From NCBI RefSeq assembly GCF_000313935.1, contig NZ_AMSS01000086.1, forward strand, positions 124,001 to 188,000: 64,000 nt of DNA. Reading direction: 5' to 3'. Below are positions 56,921 to 64,000 of this stretch, in pieces. The notes beneath the pieces are model-generated. The model worked only from the letters and a program-made list of their open reading frames with translations, was not told the DNA's origin and made no database searches. The number at the start of each line of letters is the position of its first letter. The first letter of the stretch is position 1. This stretch comes from Acinetobacter sp. WC-141 (GTDB lineage: Bacteria; Pseudomonadota; Gammaproteobacteria; Pseudomonadales; Moraxellaceae). Position numbers and translations under genes: made by a program.

Positions 56921-58630
56921 TTAATGAATAGTTGACTGATGGGCAAGCTCGATCTGATTTAATATATGATGGCTCATATTCTTTGCCATTTCCTCTTTGG
57001 CATAGAACACTTCACCAATATTCTCATCTCTGATTACTGCGGCTTCTTCTTTACTTTCTGCGCAAATTAACACCTGAATTTGAGGATTTAATTGCTTGGC
57101 AATCGCCACAATACGGTGAATATCTAAAATATCCATTGGTGAGATCACCAAGAGTCTTGCATGCATGATATGTGCTTGAATTAAAACACCTGGTTCGGTT
57201 GCAACACCACTCACAGCAGCAATATTCGACTGACGTAGCTTTTCTACGATTTCACGATTCTCTTCAGCAATAACGACTTTAATATTTTCATTAATTAAAT
57301 TTTCAGTAATACGTCGTCCCACACCGCCATATCCAACAATAACGACCTGATCGCGTAAATAAGCTTGATCAACTTCATCGGGTAACATTGCTAATGGGTC
57401 ACCACTACGTTCCAGAAGACGAGCTAAATGAGAGCGCTCACGAATCCAGCGTTGTACAGGCTCAATGGCTGAGAATATAAAAGAGTTCAGCGTAATTGAA
57501 AATAAAGCACCAGCTAGAATCAAGTTTTGTGCTTCTAAAGTTAATAGGCCTAATGAGACACCAAGAGTTGCTAAAATGAACGAGAACTCACCAATTTGGG
57601 CCAAACTCGCGCCAACTGTAAGGGCTGTATTAATTGGATAGCGAAAGAATAAAACCAAAGCCATTGCAGCAAGCGTTTTACCTATCATAATAATTGCGAT
57701 GACAGCCAAAATATGGAGTGGGCGGTCAATAAGAATATGTGGGTCAAACAACATGCCCACAGAAACAAAAAACAGAATTGAGAAAATTTCGCGTAATGGA
57801 AGCGTTTCCTCTTCTGCACGGTGACTAAAGTCTGATTCTTTAACAACCATCCCCGCAAAGAACGCCCCTAATGCCATTGAAACCCCAAAGATGGCATAAG
57901 ACCCATAGGCAATTGAAACAGCAGCGGCAACAACAGTAAGAGTGAATAACTCTCTTGAACCTAAACGAGCAACAAACTGCATAATAATAGGAACAACACG
58001 TTTACCTACAATCAGCATAAAGGCAATAAAGCCAATTACTTTTAATAAAGTGAGTCCAAGAGTTAACCAGATATTACCATCTGCACCTTCTGGTGCTTTC
58101 CCGCCGAGTAAAACTGCTGTAGCTGGAAGGAGCACTAAAACAAGTACCATCACTAAATCTTCGACTAACAGCCAACCCACAGCAATTTTGCCGTTAACTG
58201 AGTCTAAAAGACCGCGGTCTCCTAAAGCTTTTAATAATACAACCGTACTCGCACACGACAAGCTTAAGCCAAAAACAAGTGCAGAACCAAAGCTCCATCC
58301 CCATAGCATGGATACGCCAACCCCTAATAGGGTAGCGACCGCAATTTGCAAAATCGCGCCTGGTAAAGCAATACGTCGAACCAGCAATAAGTCATTTAAT
58401 GAAAAGTGCATCCCCACACCAAACATCAGAAACATGACCCCAAGTTCTGCAAGCTGGTTAGCAAGATGAATATCTGCTTCTATGCCAGGTGTATTTGGAC
58501 TAATAATAATTCCGGCAATTAAATAGCCGATAAGAGGGGGGAGTCGTAATCGGGCTGCAATATAGCCAAAAATGAGGGCAACGCCGAAACCAACAGCAAG
58601 TAAAATAATTAAATCTACGTCATGCGGCAC
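56921..58630 (-). CDS. ybaL: YbaL-type cation:proton antiporter (Kef family)
   Basis: The 569-residue protein has about twelve membrane helices of the CPA2 fold (LIGYLIAGIIISPNTPG, SCASTVVLLKALG, GVSMALGAFFAGMVV, SLAQIGEFSFILA), followed by an RCK N-terminal domain with VVIVGYGGVGRRI binding a nucleotide. It resembles E. coli YbaL and is expected to exchange K+ or Na+ for protons. It stands alone. Confidence 0.87.
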   Translation of the reverse strand: MPHDVDLIILLAVGFGVALIFGYIAARLRLPPLIGYLIAGIIISPNTPGIEADIHLANQLAELGVMFLMFGVGMHFSLNDLLLVRRIALPGAILQIAVATLLGVGVSMLWGWSFGSALVFGLSLSCASTVVLLKALGDRGLLDSVNGKIAVGWLLVEDLVMVLVLVLLPATAVLLGGKAPEGADGNIWLTLGLTLLKVIGFIAFMLIVGKRVVPIIMQFVARLGSRELFTLTVVAAAVSIAYGSYAIFGVSMALGAFFAGMVVKESDFSHRAEEETLPLREIFSILFFVSVGMLFDPHILIDRPLHILAVIAIIMIGKTLAAMALVLFFRYPINTALTVGASLAQIGEFSFILATLGVSLGLLTLEAQNLILAGALFSITLNSFIFSAIEPVQRWIRERSHLARLLERSGDPLAMLPDEVDQAYLRDQVVIVGYGGVGRRITENLINENIKVVIAEENREIVEKLRQSNIAAVSGVATEPGVLIQAHIMHARLLVISPMDILDIHRIVAIAKQLNPQIQVLICAESKEEAAVIRDENIGEVFYAKEEMAKNMSHHILNQIELAHQSTIH

Positions 58631-58732
58631 TAAAAACTCCTTTTACGTGAGTTAGGCTAAAGACAAGCATAAAAAATGCCAAGGCGAAATATGTGGAAAG
58701 TTTAACAAAAAAAAGCTACGTATAAAAAAAAT

Positions 58733-58770
58733 GCAAAAAAAAACGACTTCATTGTGAAGTCGTTTTTTTT
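58733..58770 (-). terminator. Terminator after rpmG
   Basis: The stem AAACGACTTCA/TGAAGTCGTTT (58741-58751 and 58755-58765) with a TTG loop is flanked by A- and T-runs. It lies just past the rpmG stop. Confidence 0.85.
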
Positions 58771-58781
58771 CGAGGCTAAAA

Positions 58782-58937
58782 TTATTTGATTTTAGCTTCT
58801 TTGAAAATCACGTGTTGACGGATTTTTGGATCAAATTTTTTGATTTCCATTTTTTCCGGCATAGTACGTTTGTTTTTAGTCGTGGTATAGAAATAACCTG
58901 TACCAGCTGTAGAAACGAGACGAATCTTATCACGCAT
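58782..58937 (-). CDS. rpmG: 50S ribosomal protein L33
   Basis: The 51-residue protein reads [20 protein letters not shown], then [20 protein letters not shown] and [11 protein letters not shown], matching L33 of gammaproteobacteria. It has no zinc-ribbon cysteines, so it is the zinc-independent form. It follows rpmB after 12 bp. Confidence 0.97.
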   Translation of the reverse strand: MRDKIRLVSTAGTGYFYTTTKNKRTMPEKMEIKKFDPKIRQHVIFKEAKIK

Positions 58938-58949
58938 TGCTCAGACTCC

Positions 58950-59186
58950 TTAGATCTTTTGACCTTGAGCACGAAGGTCTGCAACAACCTTTTCGATACC
59001 CAATTTGTCAATAATACGCATACCTTTAGTGGTTAAACGAAGACGTACAAAACGTTTTTCGCTTTCTAACCAGAAACGGTGGTGGTGCAGGTTCGGCTCG
59101 AACCGGCGCTTGGTTTTGTTGTTGGCGTGTGAGACGTTGTTACCAACGACTGGACGCTTGCCGGTAACTTGGCAAACCTTAGACAT
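58950..59186 (-). CDS. rpmB: 50S ribosomal protein L28
   Basis: The 78-residue protein begins [20 protein letters not shown] and continues with the typical L28 sequence ([20 protein letters not shown]). It forms the conserved rpmB-rpmG operon. Confidence 0.98.
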
Positions 59187-59269
59187 GGTGTAACTCCATT
59201 GATTCAGCCAACAGCAAATCTGTGGCCAGTCATACTAAATGTAAACGGATGAATTCATTCAAGGGGCGT

Positions 59270-59298
59270 TTTATACCAAAAATACGATTAAAAGACAA
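59270..59298 (-). promoter_or_regulatory. Candidate promoter of rpmB-rpmG
   Basis: Read on the minus strand, TTGTCT (59293-59298) and TATAAA (59270-59275) are spaced by 17 bp. The G/C-rich start region after it (ACGCCCC) fits a stringently controlled ribosomal promoter. Confidence 0.6.
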
Positions 59299-59353
59299 GC
59301 GGAATTGGTAAAAACGAGGCATGATTTAGTATAACAGATCATGCCTTGATCAG

Positions 59354-60802
59354 TTAGCGCAACAAGGTTTTCGAAATGAAACGATGAATGGGCTTATTGA
59401 ACGGTGGAAGAATGTATTTAAGGCTATAAAGTTTTGGATTTGACATCACCGAACGTTCATGAGAAAGGCTAAAAAAGCCCTCTGGTCCGTGATATTTCCC
59501 CATACCTGATGCACCAATTCCCCCAAACGGTAAATCATCTTGAGCCACATGGGTAATCACCATGTTGATTCCAAAATGCCCTGAGTGGGTGTGCTGTGCA
59601 ATATAATCAGCGCGCGCCTGATCATAGTCAAAATAATACATCGCTAAAGGACGTGGGCGACTATTAATGAATTCGACGACTTCTTCTATTTGGTCATATT
59701 CCAAAATTGGTAGGATAGGTCCAAAAATTTCATTTTGCATAATATCCATTGCGGTCGTTACACCTGTAACTAACGTCGGCGCAATTTTACGGACATCATC
59801 TAAAATTTCATTTTGTGGATTAATTTCAACAATACGCGCGCCTTGATCACGAGCATTTTCAAGGTAGCCCTGAATACGGTTGTATTGTTTGTCATTAATA
59901 ATAGACGTGTAGTCTTGATTATTGCGGAAATGAGGGTACATCCCAGCCACAATCAATTTAAAGTTTTCGATGAACTCGGCAGTTTTTCCGCGTGGTAAGA
60001 AAATATGGTCAGGTGCAACACAAGTTTGTCCCGCATTCCATAATTTACCTACAGCAATACGTTGAGCCACATCTTTCATGTCCATAGAGGCATGTACAAG
60101 AGCCGGAGATTTTCCACCTAACTCAAGAATAACTGGAACTAGGTTTTGAGCTGCGGCTGCCATCACTGTTTTACCAACAGAAGTCGAGCCTGTGAAAATC
60201 ATTTTGTCAAAAGGCAAATGACTAAAAGCATCTGAAATAACGCCGCCACCATTCACCACAGCAACTAACTCTTGTGGGAATGCTTCTGCTAAGGCACTTT
60301 CAAGCACTCGTCCAAAGTTTGGAGAAGCACTCGAAATTTTGATCATGGCATGGTTGCCCGCTGCCAGCGCACATATTAATGGCCCCACTGAAAGAAGCAA
60401 TGGGTAGTTCCATGGTGTAATAATACCAATCACACCCATAGGCTGATATTGTACCCAACCTTTTGCTGGCTGATGTAATACACTGATATGGCGTTTTGAA
60501 GGTTTCATCCACGCTGTCAGATGTTTACTGTAATATTTGATTTGTTCCAAACTAGTGAGTAACTCACCAATTTTTGTTTCCATAACTGCACGATTGCCAT
60601 AATCAAGGTTAATTGCGTCGGCAATCTGATCTTGATATTTTACCAAGACTCTTTTAAGACGAGCTAAACGATCAATACGCTCTTTAGCAGTGGGTACCGG
60701 ATGACGTAAATAAGCAAGCTTTTGTTGTTCAAGCAAGTCATGTAAATGCTTAACATCATAAGGGAGCTGAGTCTCTGGATTTGTTTTTGTTTGACTGTTC
60801 AT
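59354..60802 (-). CDS. Aldehyde dehydrogenase, coniferyl-aldehyde-dehydrogenase-like (ALDH3 type)
   Basis: The 482-residue enzyme has IITPWNYPLLLSVGPL, FTGSTSVGKTVM, the catalytic Glu in LELGGKSP and the nucleophilic Cys in NAGQTCVAPD. It is of the class 3 type that includes CalB. It oxidises medium-chain or aromatic aldehydes with NAD(P)+. The ATG at 60802 is chosen (GGTAAG 5 nt upstream) over a GTG two codons earlier. It is divergent from the TetR gene and probably controlled by it. Confidence 0.87.
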   Translation of the reverse strand: MNSQTKTNPETQLPYDVKHLHDLLEQQKLAYLRHPVPTAKERIDRLARLKRVLVKYQDQIADAINLDYGNRAVMETKIGELLTSLEQIKYYSKHLTAWMKPSKRHISVLHQPAKGWVQYQPMGVIGIITPWNYPLLLSVGPLICALAAGNHAMIKISSASPNFGRVLESALAEAFPQELVAVVNGGGVISDAFSHLPFDKMIFTGSTSVGKTVMAAAAQNLVPVILELGGKSPALVHASMDMKDVAQRIAVGKLWNAGQTCVAPDHIFLPRGKTAEFIENFKLIVAGMYPHFRNNQDYTSIINDKQYNRIQGYLENARDQGARIVEINPQNEILDDVRKIAPTLVTGVTTAMDIMQNEIFGPILPILEYDQIEEVVEFINSRPRPLAMYYFDYDQARADYIAQHTHSGHFGINMVITHVAQDDLPFGGIGASGMGKYHGPEGFFSLSHERSVMSNPKLYSLKYILPPFNKPIHRFISKTLLR

Positions 60803-60835
60803 CGGCACTTACCAAATACATTGATATTTTTATTT

Positions 60836-60855
60836 TTTAGAGTAAATACTCTAAA
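60836..60855. promoter_or_regulatory. Palindromic operator between the aldehyde dehydrogenase and TetR genes
   Basis: The 20-bp palindrome has 9-bp arms TTTAGAGTA and TACTCTAAA around a 2-bp centre. It sits 33 bp before the dehydrogenase start and 59 bp before the TetR start, overlapping the region of their promoters. This size and symmetry are usual for TetR-family operators. Confidence 0.6.
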
Positions 60856-60914
60856 TAGTCAAGTCAGTTTATGTGTTCAAGTCTTAACCATGTGAATTAT
60901 TAAAGGTTATTAAA

Positions 60915-61607
60915 ATGTCTCAACCTAAAGCTCTGAAGACAAAAGACCGGATTTTACAAATCAGTTTGCAGCTTTTTAACGAGCGAGGTGAACGGTCGGT
61001 TACAACCAATCATATTGCTGCGGAGTTAGGGATCAGTCCCGGAAACTTGTATTATCATTTCCGGAATAAGCATGAAATTATTAAGGAATTAATGCATCAA
61101 TATCAGGCCGAGACTTTGGAAATGCTTTCTTTGCCTGAAGATAGACCATTAACGACCAATGATAAAATCAACTATTTTCAAGTGCTCAGTGGCCAGTTAT
61201 GGAGTTATCGTTTTATTCATCGTGATGTTTATCACTTAGTTGAAAGTAACGAAGACTTTAAAAAGATTTATCCGCGTTTTGCGGGACAGGTCATGCAGCA
61301 GGGGCAAAAAATTTATCAAGCCTTTGTCGATGCGGGTCTTATGAAAATGACGGCATCGGAAATTGAAGCCCTCATTATTAACCTCTGGATTGTATTAACA
61401 AACTGGACCAACTTTTTATATATGTCTGGCCATATTAGTGACAATAACCATTTAGAAGAAAAATGGGTTTGGCAAGCTTTACGCCAAATGGTTTTCCTTG
61501 AAGGTCCTTATTTGATGGGGGAAAGCCGAGCGACTTATGAGCAGTTGCTTGAGTCGCTTGGCCCTTCAGATCTATTTGCCAGCTTGTCATCCTTGAAAGA
61601 TGAATAG
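60915..61607 (+). CDS. TetR family transcriptional regulator
   Basis: The 230-residue protein has an N-terminal helix-turn-helix (VTTNHIAAELGISPGNLYYH) and a helical ligand-binding domain. It is divergent from the aldehyde dehydrogenase gene, and a palindromic site lies between them, so it probably represses both until an aldehyde or lipid is present. In Pseudomonas a similar TetR-aldehyde-dehydrogenase pair occurs. Confidence 0.88.
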   Translation: MSQPKALKTKDRILQISLQLFNERGERSVTTNHIAAELGISPGNLYYHFRNKHEIIKELMHQYQAETLEMLSLPEDRPLTTNDKINYFQVLSGQLWSYRFIHRDVYHLVESNEDFKKIYPRFAGQVMQQGQKIYQAFVDAGLMKMTASEIEALIINLWIVLTNWTNFLYMSGHISDNNHLEEKWVWQALRQMVFLEGPYLMGESRATYEQLLESLGPSDLFASLSSLKDE

Positions 61608-61683
61608 TTGTGCTTGCTTATTTAGGGCGCTAGAATACCCGGCCTATTAAAAAAATTTGTCTCAATTAAGCGATATTAACCAA

Positions 61684-62547
61684 ATGAATATGACCACTGC
61701 CAATACAGCCCGTTTACTGATTACTTGTGAAGACAAGCCTGGGATCGTACAAGCGGTATCGAGCTTTTTGTATCACCAAGGTGCAAACATTACCGCGCTT
61801 GATCAGTACGCGACGGAAGCTCAGGGCGGACGTTATTTCATGCGGGTTGAATTTGAGCTTGACCACTTACAGTCACGTAAAGATGCCTTAATTCAAACTT
61901 TTGCTGCGAATGTTGCTGAGCGTTATGGCATGCAATGGCGCCTTGCTTTCGTAAACGATGTTAAAAAAGTTGGTATTTTAGTTTCTAAAGTGGACCATGC
62001 ATTGCTTGAGTTATTATGGCGTCATGCACGCGGTTCGTTACCGTGTGAAATTACTCATGTCATTTCAAATCATGAAGACTTACGTGAATCTGTGGAAAAC
62101 TTCGGTATTCCATTTACTGTAATTAAAGTCACTAAAGACAATAAAGCTGAAGCTTATGCGCAAATTGATGAAATGATGCAAGGCAACGATTTATTAGTTC
62201 TTGCACGTTACATGCAGATTTTAAGTGAAGATTTTGTTGCGAAATGGGAAATGAAAATCATCAATATTCATCATTCTTTCTTGCCAGCTTTTGTGGGTGC
62301 TAACCCCTATAAGCAAGCTTATGAAAAAGGTGTGAAGTTGATTGGTGCGACAGCTCACTATGTAACTGCTGACCTTGATCAAGGCCCAATTATTGAGCAA
62401 GACGTTGAGCGTGTAAGCCACGATTATAATGTTGAGCAATTACGTGAACTTGGTGAAGATGTAGAACGTAATGTATTGGCTCGTGCAGTGAAGTGGCATT
62501 TAGAAGATCGTATTATTGTTGATGGTAATAAGACCGTTGTTTTTTAA
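61684..62547 (+). CDS. purU: Formyltetrahydrofolate deformylase
   Basis: The 287-residue protein has an N-terminal ACT domain (ARLLITCEDKPGIVQAVSSF) and a formyltransferase-like domain with NIHHSFLPAFVGANPYKQA and HYVTADLDQGPIIEQD. It releases formate from 10-formyl-THF for purine synthesis and balances one-carbon pools. The start is uncertain between ATG codons at 61684 and 61690 and a TTG at 61657. 61684 is used here. Confidence 0.93.
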   Translation: MNMTTANTARLLITCEDKPGIVQAVSSFLYHQGANITALDQYATEAQGGRYFMRVEFELDHLQSRKDALIQTFAANVAERYGMQWRLAFVNDVKKVGILVSKVDHALLELLWRHARGSLPCEITHVISNHEDLRESVENFGIPFTVIKVTKDNKAEAYAQIDEMMQGNDLLVLARYMQILSEDFVAKWEMKIINIHHSFLPAFVGANPYKQAYEKGVKLIGATAHYVTADLDQGPIIEQDVERVSHDYNVEQLRELGEDVERNVLARAVKWHLEDRIIVDGNKTVVF

Positions 62548-62561
62548 ATAGCAAGTATTCT

Positions 62562-62591
62562 AAAAAAGCACGCTTCTTGCGTGTTTTTTTA
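62562..62591 (+). terminator. Terminator after purU
   Basis: The stem GCACGC/GCGTGT (62568-62573 and 62579-62584, with a G-U end pair) and a TTCTT loop is followed by TTTTTTT. Confidence 0.8.
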
Positions 62592-62813
62592 TATCCAAAA
62601 TATATTTGAAATGATATAACGTATCAGTATTGAGTGGTTTTATGTTAGGATTTGATCTGTCCATGGTGCAATTAGCCTAACTATTTAAGTTTGACTAAAC
62701 AAATTATGAACAGGAGATATCTATTGATGTAACTATGAGAAAACTAAAGCAAAGATACTGAGCCACTACGAAGTCATGAGGCAGAGTAAATGTTTTTCTC
62801 AAAAAATAGTTGC

Positions 62814-62834
62814 AAATGAAAACACTTCTCATTT
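62814..62834. promoter_or_regulatory. Possible Fur box before tonB
   Basis: AAATGA and TCATTT arms with AA/TT inner pairs (62814-62834) form an imperfect 21-bp dyad that resembles Fur sites. It lies about 95 bp before the tonB start. TonB-ExbB genes are commonly Fur-repressed, which supports it, though the match to the consensus is loose. Confidence 0.5.
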
Positions 62835-62927
62835 ATTATTGTGGCACTTTATTGTTCTATCCGATGTTTGAAATCGTTTCTATAAATAGAAAGCTGAAAT
62901 CATCATCCATTAGGTAATTAGATTCTT

Positions 62928-63683
62928 ATGAGTCAATCTTCCGCAGCCTTAAACTCTCCCAATCCGATGAAAAAGAAAGTCATCACTGCACTAATTGCGG
63001 TTGCAATTGGTCATATCGGGGTCTTATGGGCAGTTAGCCATATTAAGCCTGCTGAATTAAAGCCAATCGATAAGAAACCTTTACAGGTCCGTTTCGTAAA
63101 AATTCAAGAGCAACCAAAACCACTACCTCCTAAACCAAAGGAACCGCCTAAAAAGCCGGAACCGAAGAAAGAGGTAAAAGAAGTTAAAGTTGTTGAAAAG
63201 CCTGTGACACCACCGAAGAAAGTGGAAAAAATTCAACAGGTGAAAAAGGCTGAAACACCAAAAGAAACAGTAAAGACAGAACCTAAAGTTGAAACCAAAG
63301 TAGTGACAACGACAACAACTGTGACTGAAAAAGTTGTTGAAAAACCAAAGCCAGTGGTACAAGAAGCACCTAAAACTCAACCCGCTCCAGATCCATCACC
63401 AAAACGAGTTTCAATTGGTGGTTCGGGGGTACAGTGGAGTCGTTCACCACGTTTAACAGTTTCTTCAAAAGATTTACAAGGCGAAGCACGCTCTGTCATG
63501 GTACTGATTGAAGCCGATGAAAAGGGCAAGATTATTAATGTACGAGTGACCAGAAGTAGTGGTATTCCAAGTCTAGATGACAAAGTTGTCCGTGCTGTTC
63601 GCGGTGCGAAATTTAAACCTTATATGGAAAATGGCGTTGCTTATCCAATTAAAGCAGAGCAACCCTTTGATTTAACCCCTTAA
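62928..63683 (+). CDS. tonB: Energy transducer TonB
   Basis: The 251-residue protein has an N-terminal membrane anchor (VITALIAVAIGHIGVLWAV), a long Pro/Lys/Glu-rich spacer spanning the periplasm (about 50-160), and a C-terminal domain with SVMVLIEADEKGKIINVRV and RAVRGAKFKPYMENG. With ExbB-ExbD it couples the proton gradient to outer-membrane receptors for siderophores and B12. exbB follows after 42 bp. Confidence 0.95.
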   Translation: MSQSSAALNSPNPMKKKVITALIAVAIGHIGVLWAVSHIKPAELKPIDKKPLQVRFVKIQEQPKPLPPKPKEPPKKPEPKKEVKEVKVVEKPVTPPKKVEKIQQVKKAETPKETVKTEPKVETKVVTTTTTVTEKVVEKPKPVVQEAPKTQPAPDPSPKRVSIGGSGVQWSRSPRLTVSSKDLQGEARSVMVLIEADEKGKIINVRVTRSSGIPSLDDKVVRAVRGAKFKPYMENGVAYPIKAEQPFDLTP

Positions 63684-63725
63684 ATGAATTTGAGTCCCAA
63701 CGGCTAACCTTAATCAGGAGTTCAT

Positions 63726-64000
63726 ATGAACTTTTCAATCTATTGGCAACATGCAGATGCAGTGAGTAAAACCCTGTATTTCATCTTATTGGCAATGTCG
63801 ATTGCTACCTGGACAGTTTTCATCTTACGTTTGATGGGGACTCGCCAATTAAAGCAACAAGCTTATGCTCAACTTTCTCAGGCTATCACTTCGCTAAAAG
63901 CAAAGTTACAACCTTTAAGTTTTGAGCAACGTAAAGCAGTTGCAGAGCAGGCTCTACTTCGTCAAATTTCTGCTGAAAAAGTCAATGCTGAAAAGGGTAT
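63726..64000 (+). CDS. exbB: ExbB proton channel subunit (partial, N-terminal part)
   Basis: The gene runs off the right edge, leaving about the first 91 residues. It starts MNFSIYWQHADAVSKTLYFI, followed by a membrane helix (LLAMSIATWTVFILRLM) and the charged cytoplasmic loop of the MotA/TolQ/ExbB family. AGGAG lies 6 nt before the ATG. It is placed after tonB, and exbD is expected to follow. Confidence 0.9.
   Translation, partial: MNFSIYWQHADAVSKTLYFILLAMSIATWTVFILRLMGTRQLKQQAYAQLSQAITSLKAKLQPLSFEQRKAVAEQALLRQISAEKVNAEKG

Noticed and set aside
63123..63380. Open frame opposite the tonB spacer
   Set aside because: It mirrors the Pro/Lys repeats of TonB and is rich in Phe/Arg/Leu by complementarity only.

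Overview
The window is about 64 kb of AT-rich gammaproteobacterial chromosome. Gene content and protein sequences point to Acinetobacter, most likely the A. baumannii-calcoaceticus complex. Recognised marks are an AbeM-type MATE pump, an LpsB-type LOS glycosyltransferase beside an LpxL-type acyltransferase, a catalase-peroxidase, RNase E with a long tail, and gene orders shared with Pseudomonas (rne|rluC-HAD, rppH-ptsP, leuC-leuD-leuB, asd-fimV-truA, rpmB-rpmG). I see no prophage, insertion sequence, CRISPR array or rRNA. This is mostly core genome, and the less explained material lies between genes.

Layout. 1-4.4 kb: the start of a MATE pump, a small DMT transporter, hemW, and a divergent SDR/LysR pair. 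4.4-4.6 kb: two identical tRNA-Lys genes. 4.7-10.1 kb: a FATP-like acyl-CoA synthetase and rne with a 0.7 kb leader region. 10.8-13.8 kb: rluC-HAD, then a WYL regulator and a glutathione transferase. 13.9-20.2 kb: DUF1345 membrane protein, HcaR-like LysR regulator, metallo-beta-lactamase-fold hydrolase, katG. 20.2-25.5 kb: rppH-ptsP, HAD phosphatase, small membrane proteins, LysR regulator. 25.7-29.6 kb: leuC-leuD-lipoprotein-leuB. 29.7-32.2 kb: lipoprotein, LprI-like protein, infA, AraC regulator. 32.2-38 kb (minus strand): asd, a FimV split into two genes, asparaginase, truA. 38.2-41.3 kb: a YafD-like nuclease/phosphatase, a GGA-rich small RNA candidate, gltP. 41.3-46.5 kb: lpsB, lpxL, a LysE exporter, uup. 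46.5-56.9 kb: slyX, an ADH/HxlR pair, topA, a zincin-like protein, an HdeD-like protein, a UvrD-type helicase, an RRM-ASCH gene pair and two small conserved genes. 56.9-60.8 kb: a YbaL antiporter, rpmG-rpmB, an aldehyde dehydrogenase. 60.9-64 kb: its TetR regulator, purU, tonB and the start of exbB.

The most interesting signal is the 0.7 kb gap between the YafD-like gene and gltP. It holds a near-consensus GacA upstream activating sequence. About 65 bp downstream begins an unannotated stretch of roughly 175 nt with nine GGA motifs, at least four of which can sit in hairpin loops, ending in a strong terminator hairpin. This is the architecture of the RsmX/Y/Z-CsrB RNAs that sequester CsrA/RsmA. 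Other points of note are the clean FimV fission, an intrinsic terminator abutting the asparaginase start codon, an inverted pair of perfect DnaA boxes, Fur-box-like sites before a DUF2061 gene and tonB, REP-like hairpin clusters, and the structured rne leader.

All assignments come from reading motifs and remembered family features. No database search, structure prediction or transcript data was available.
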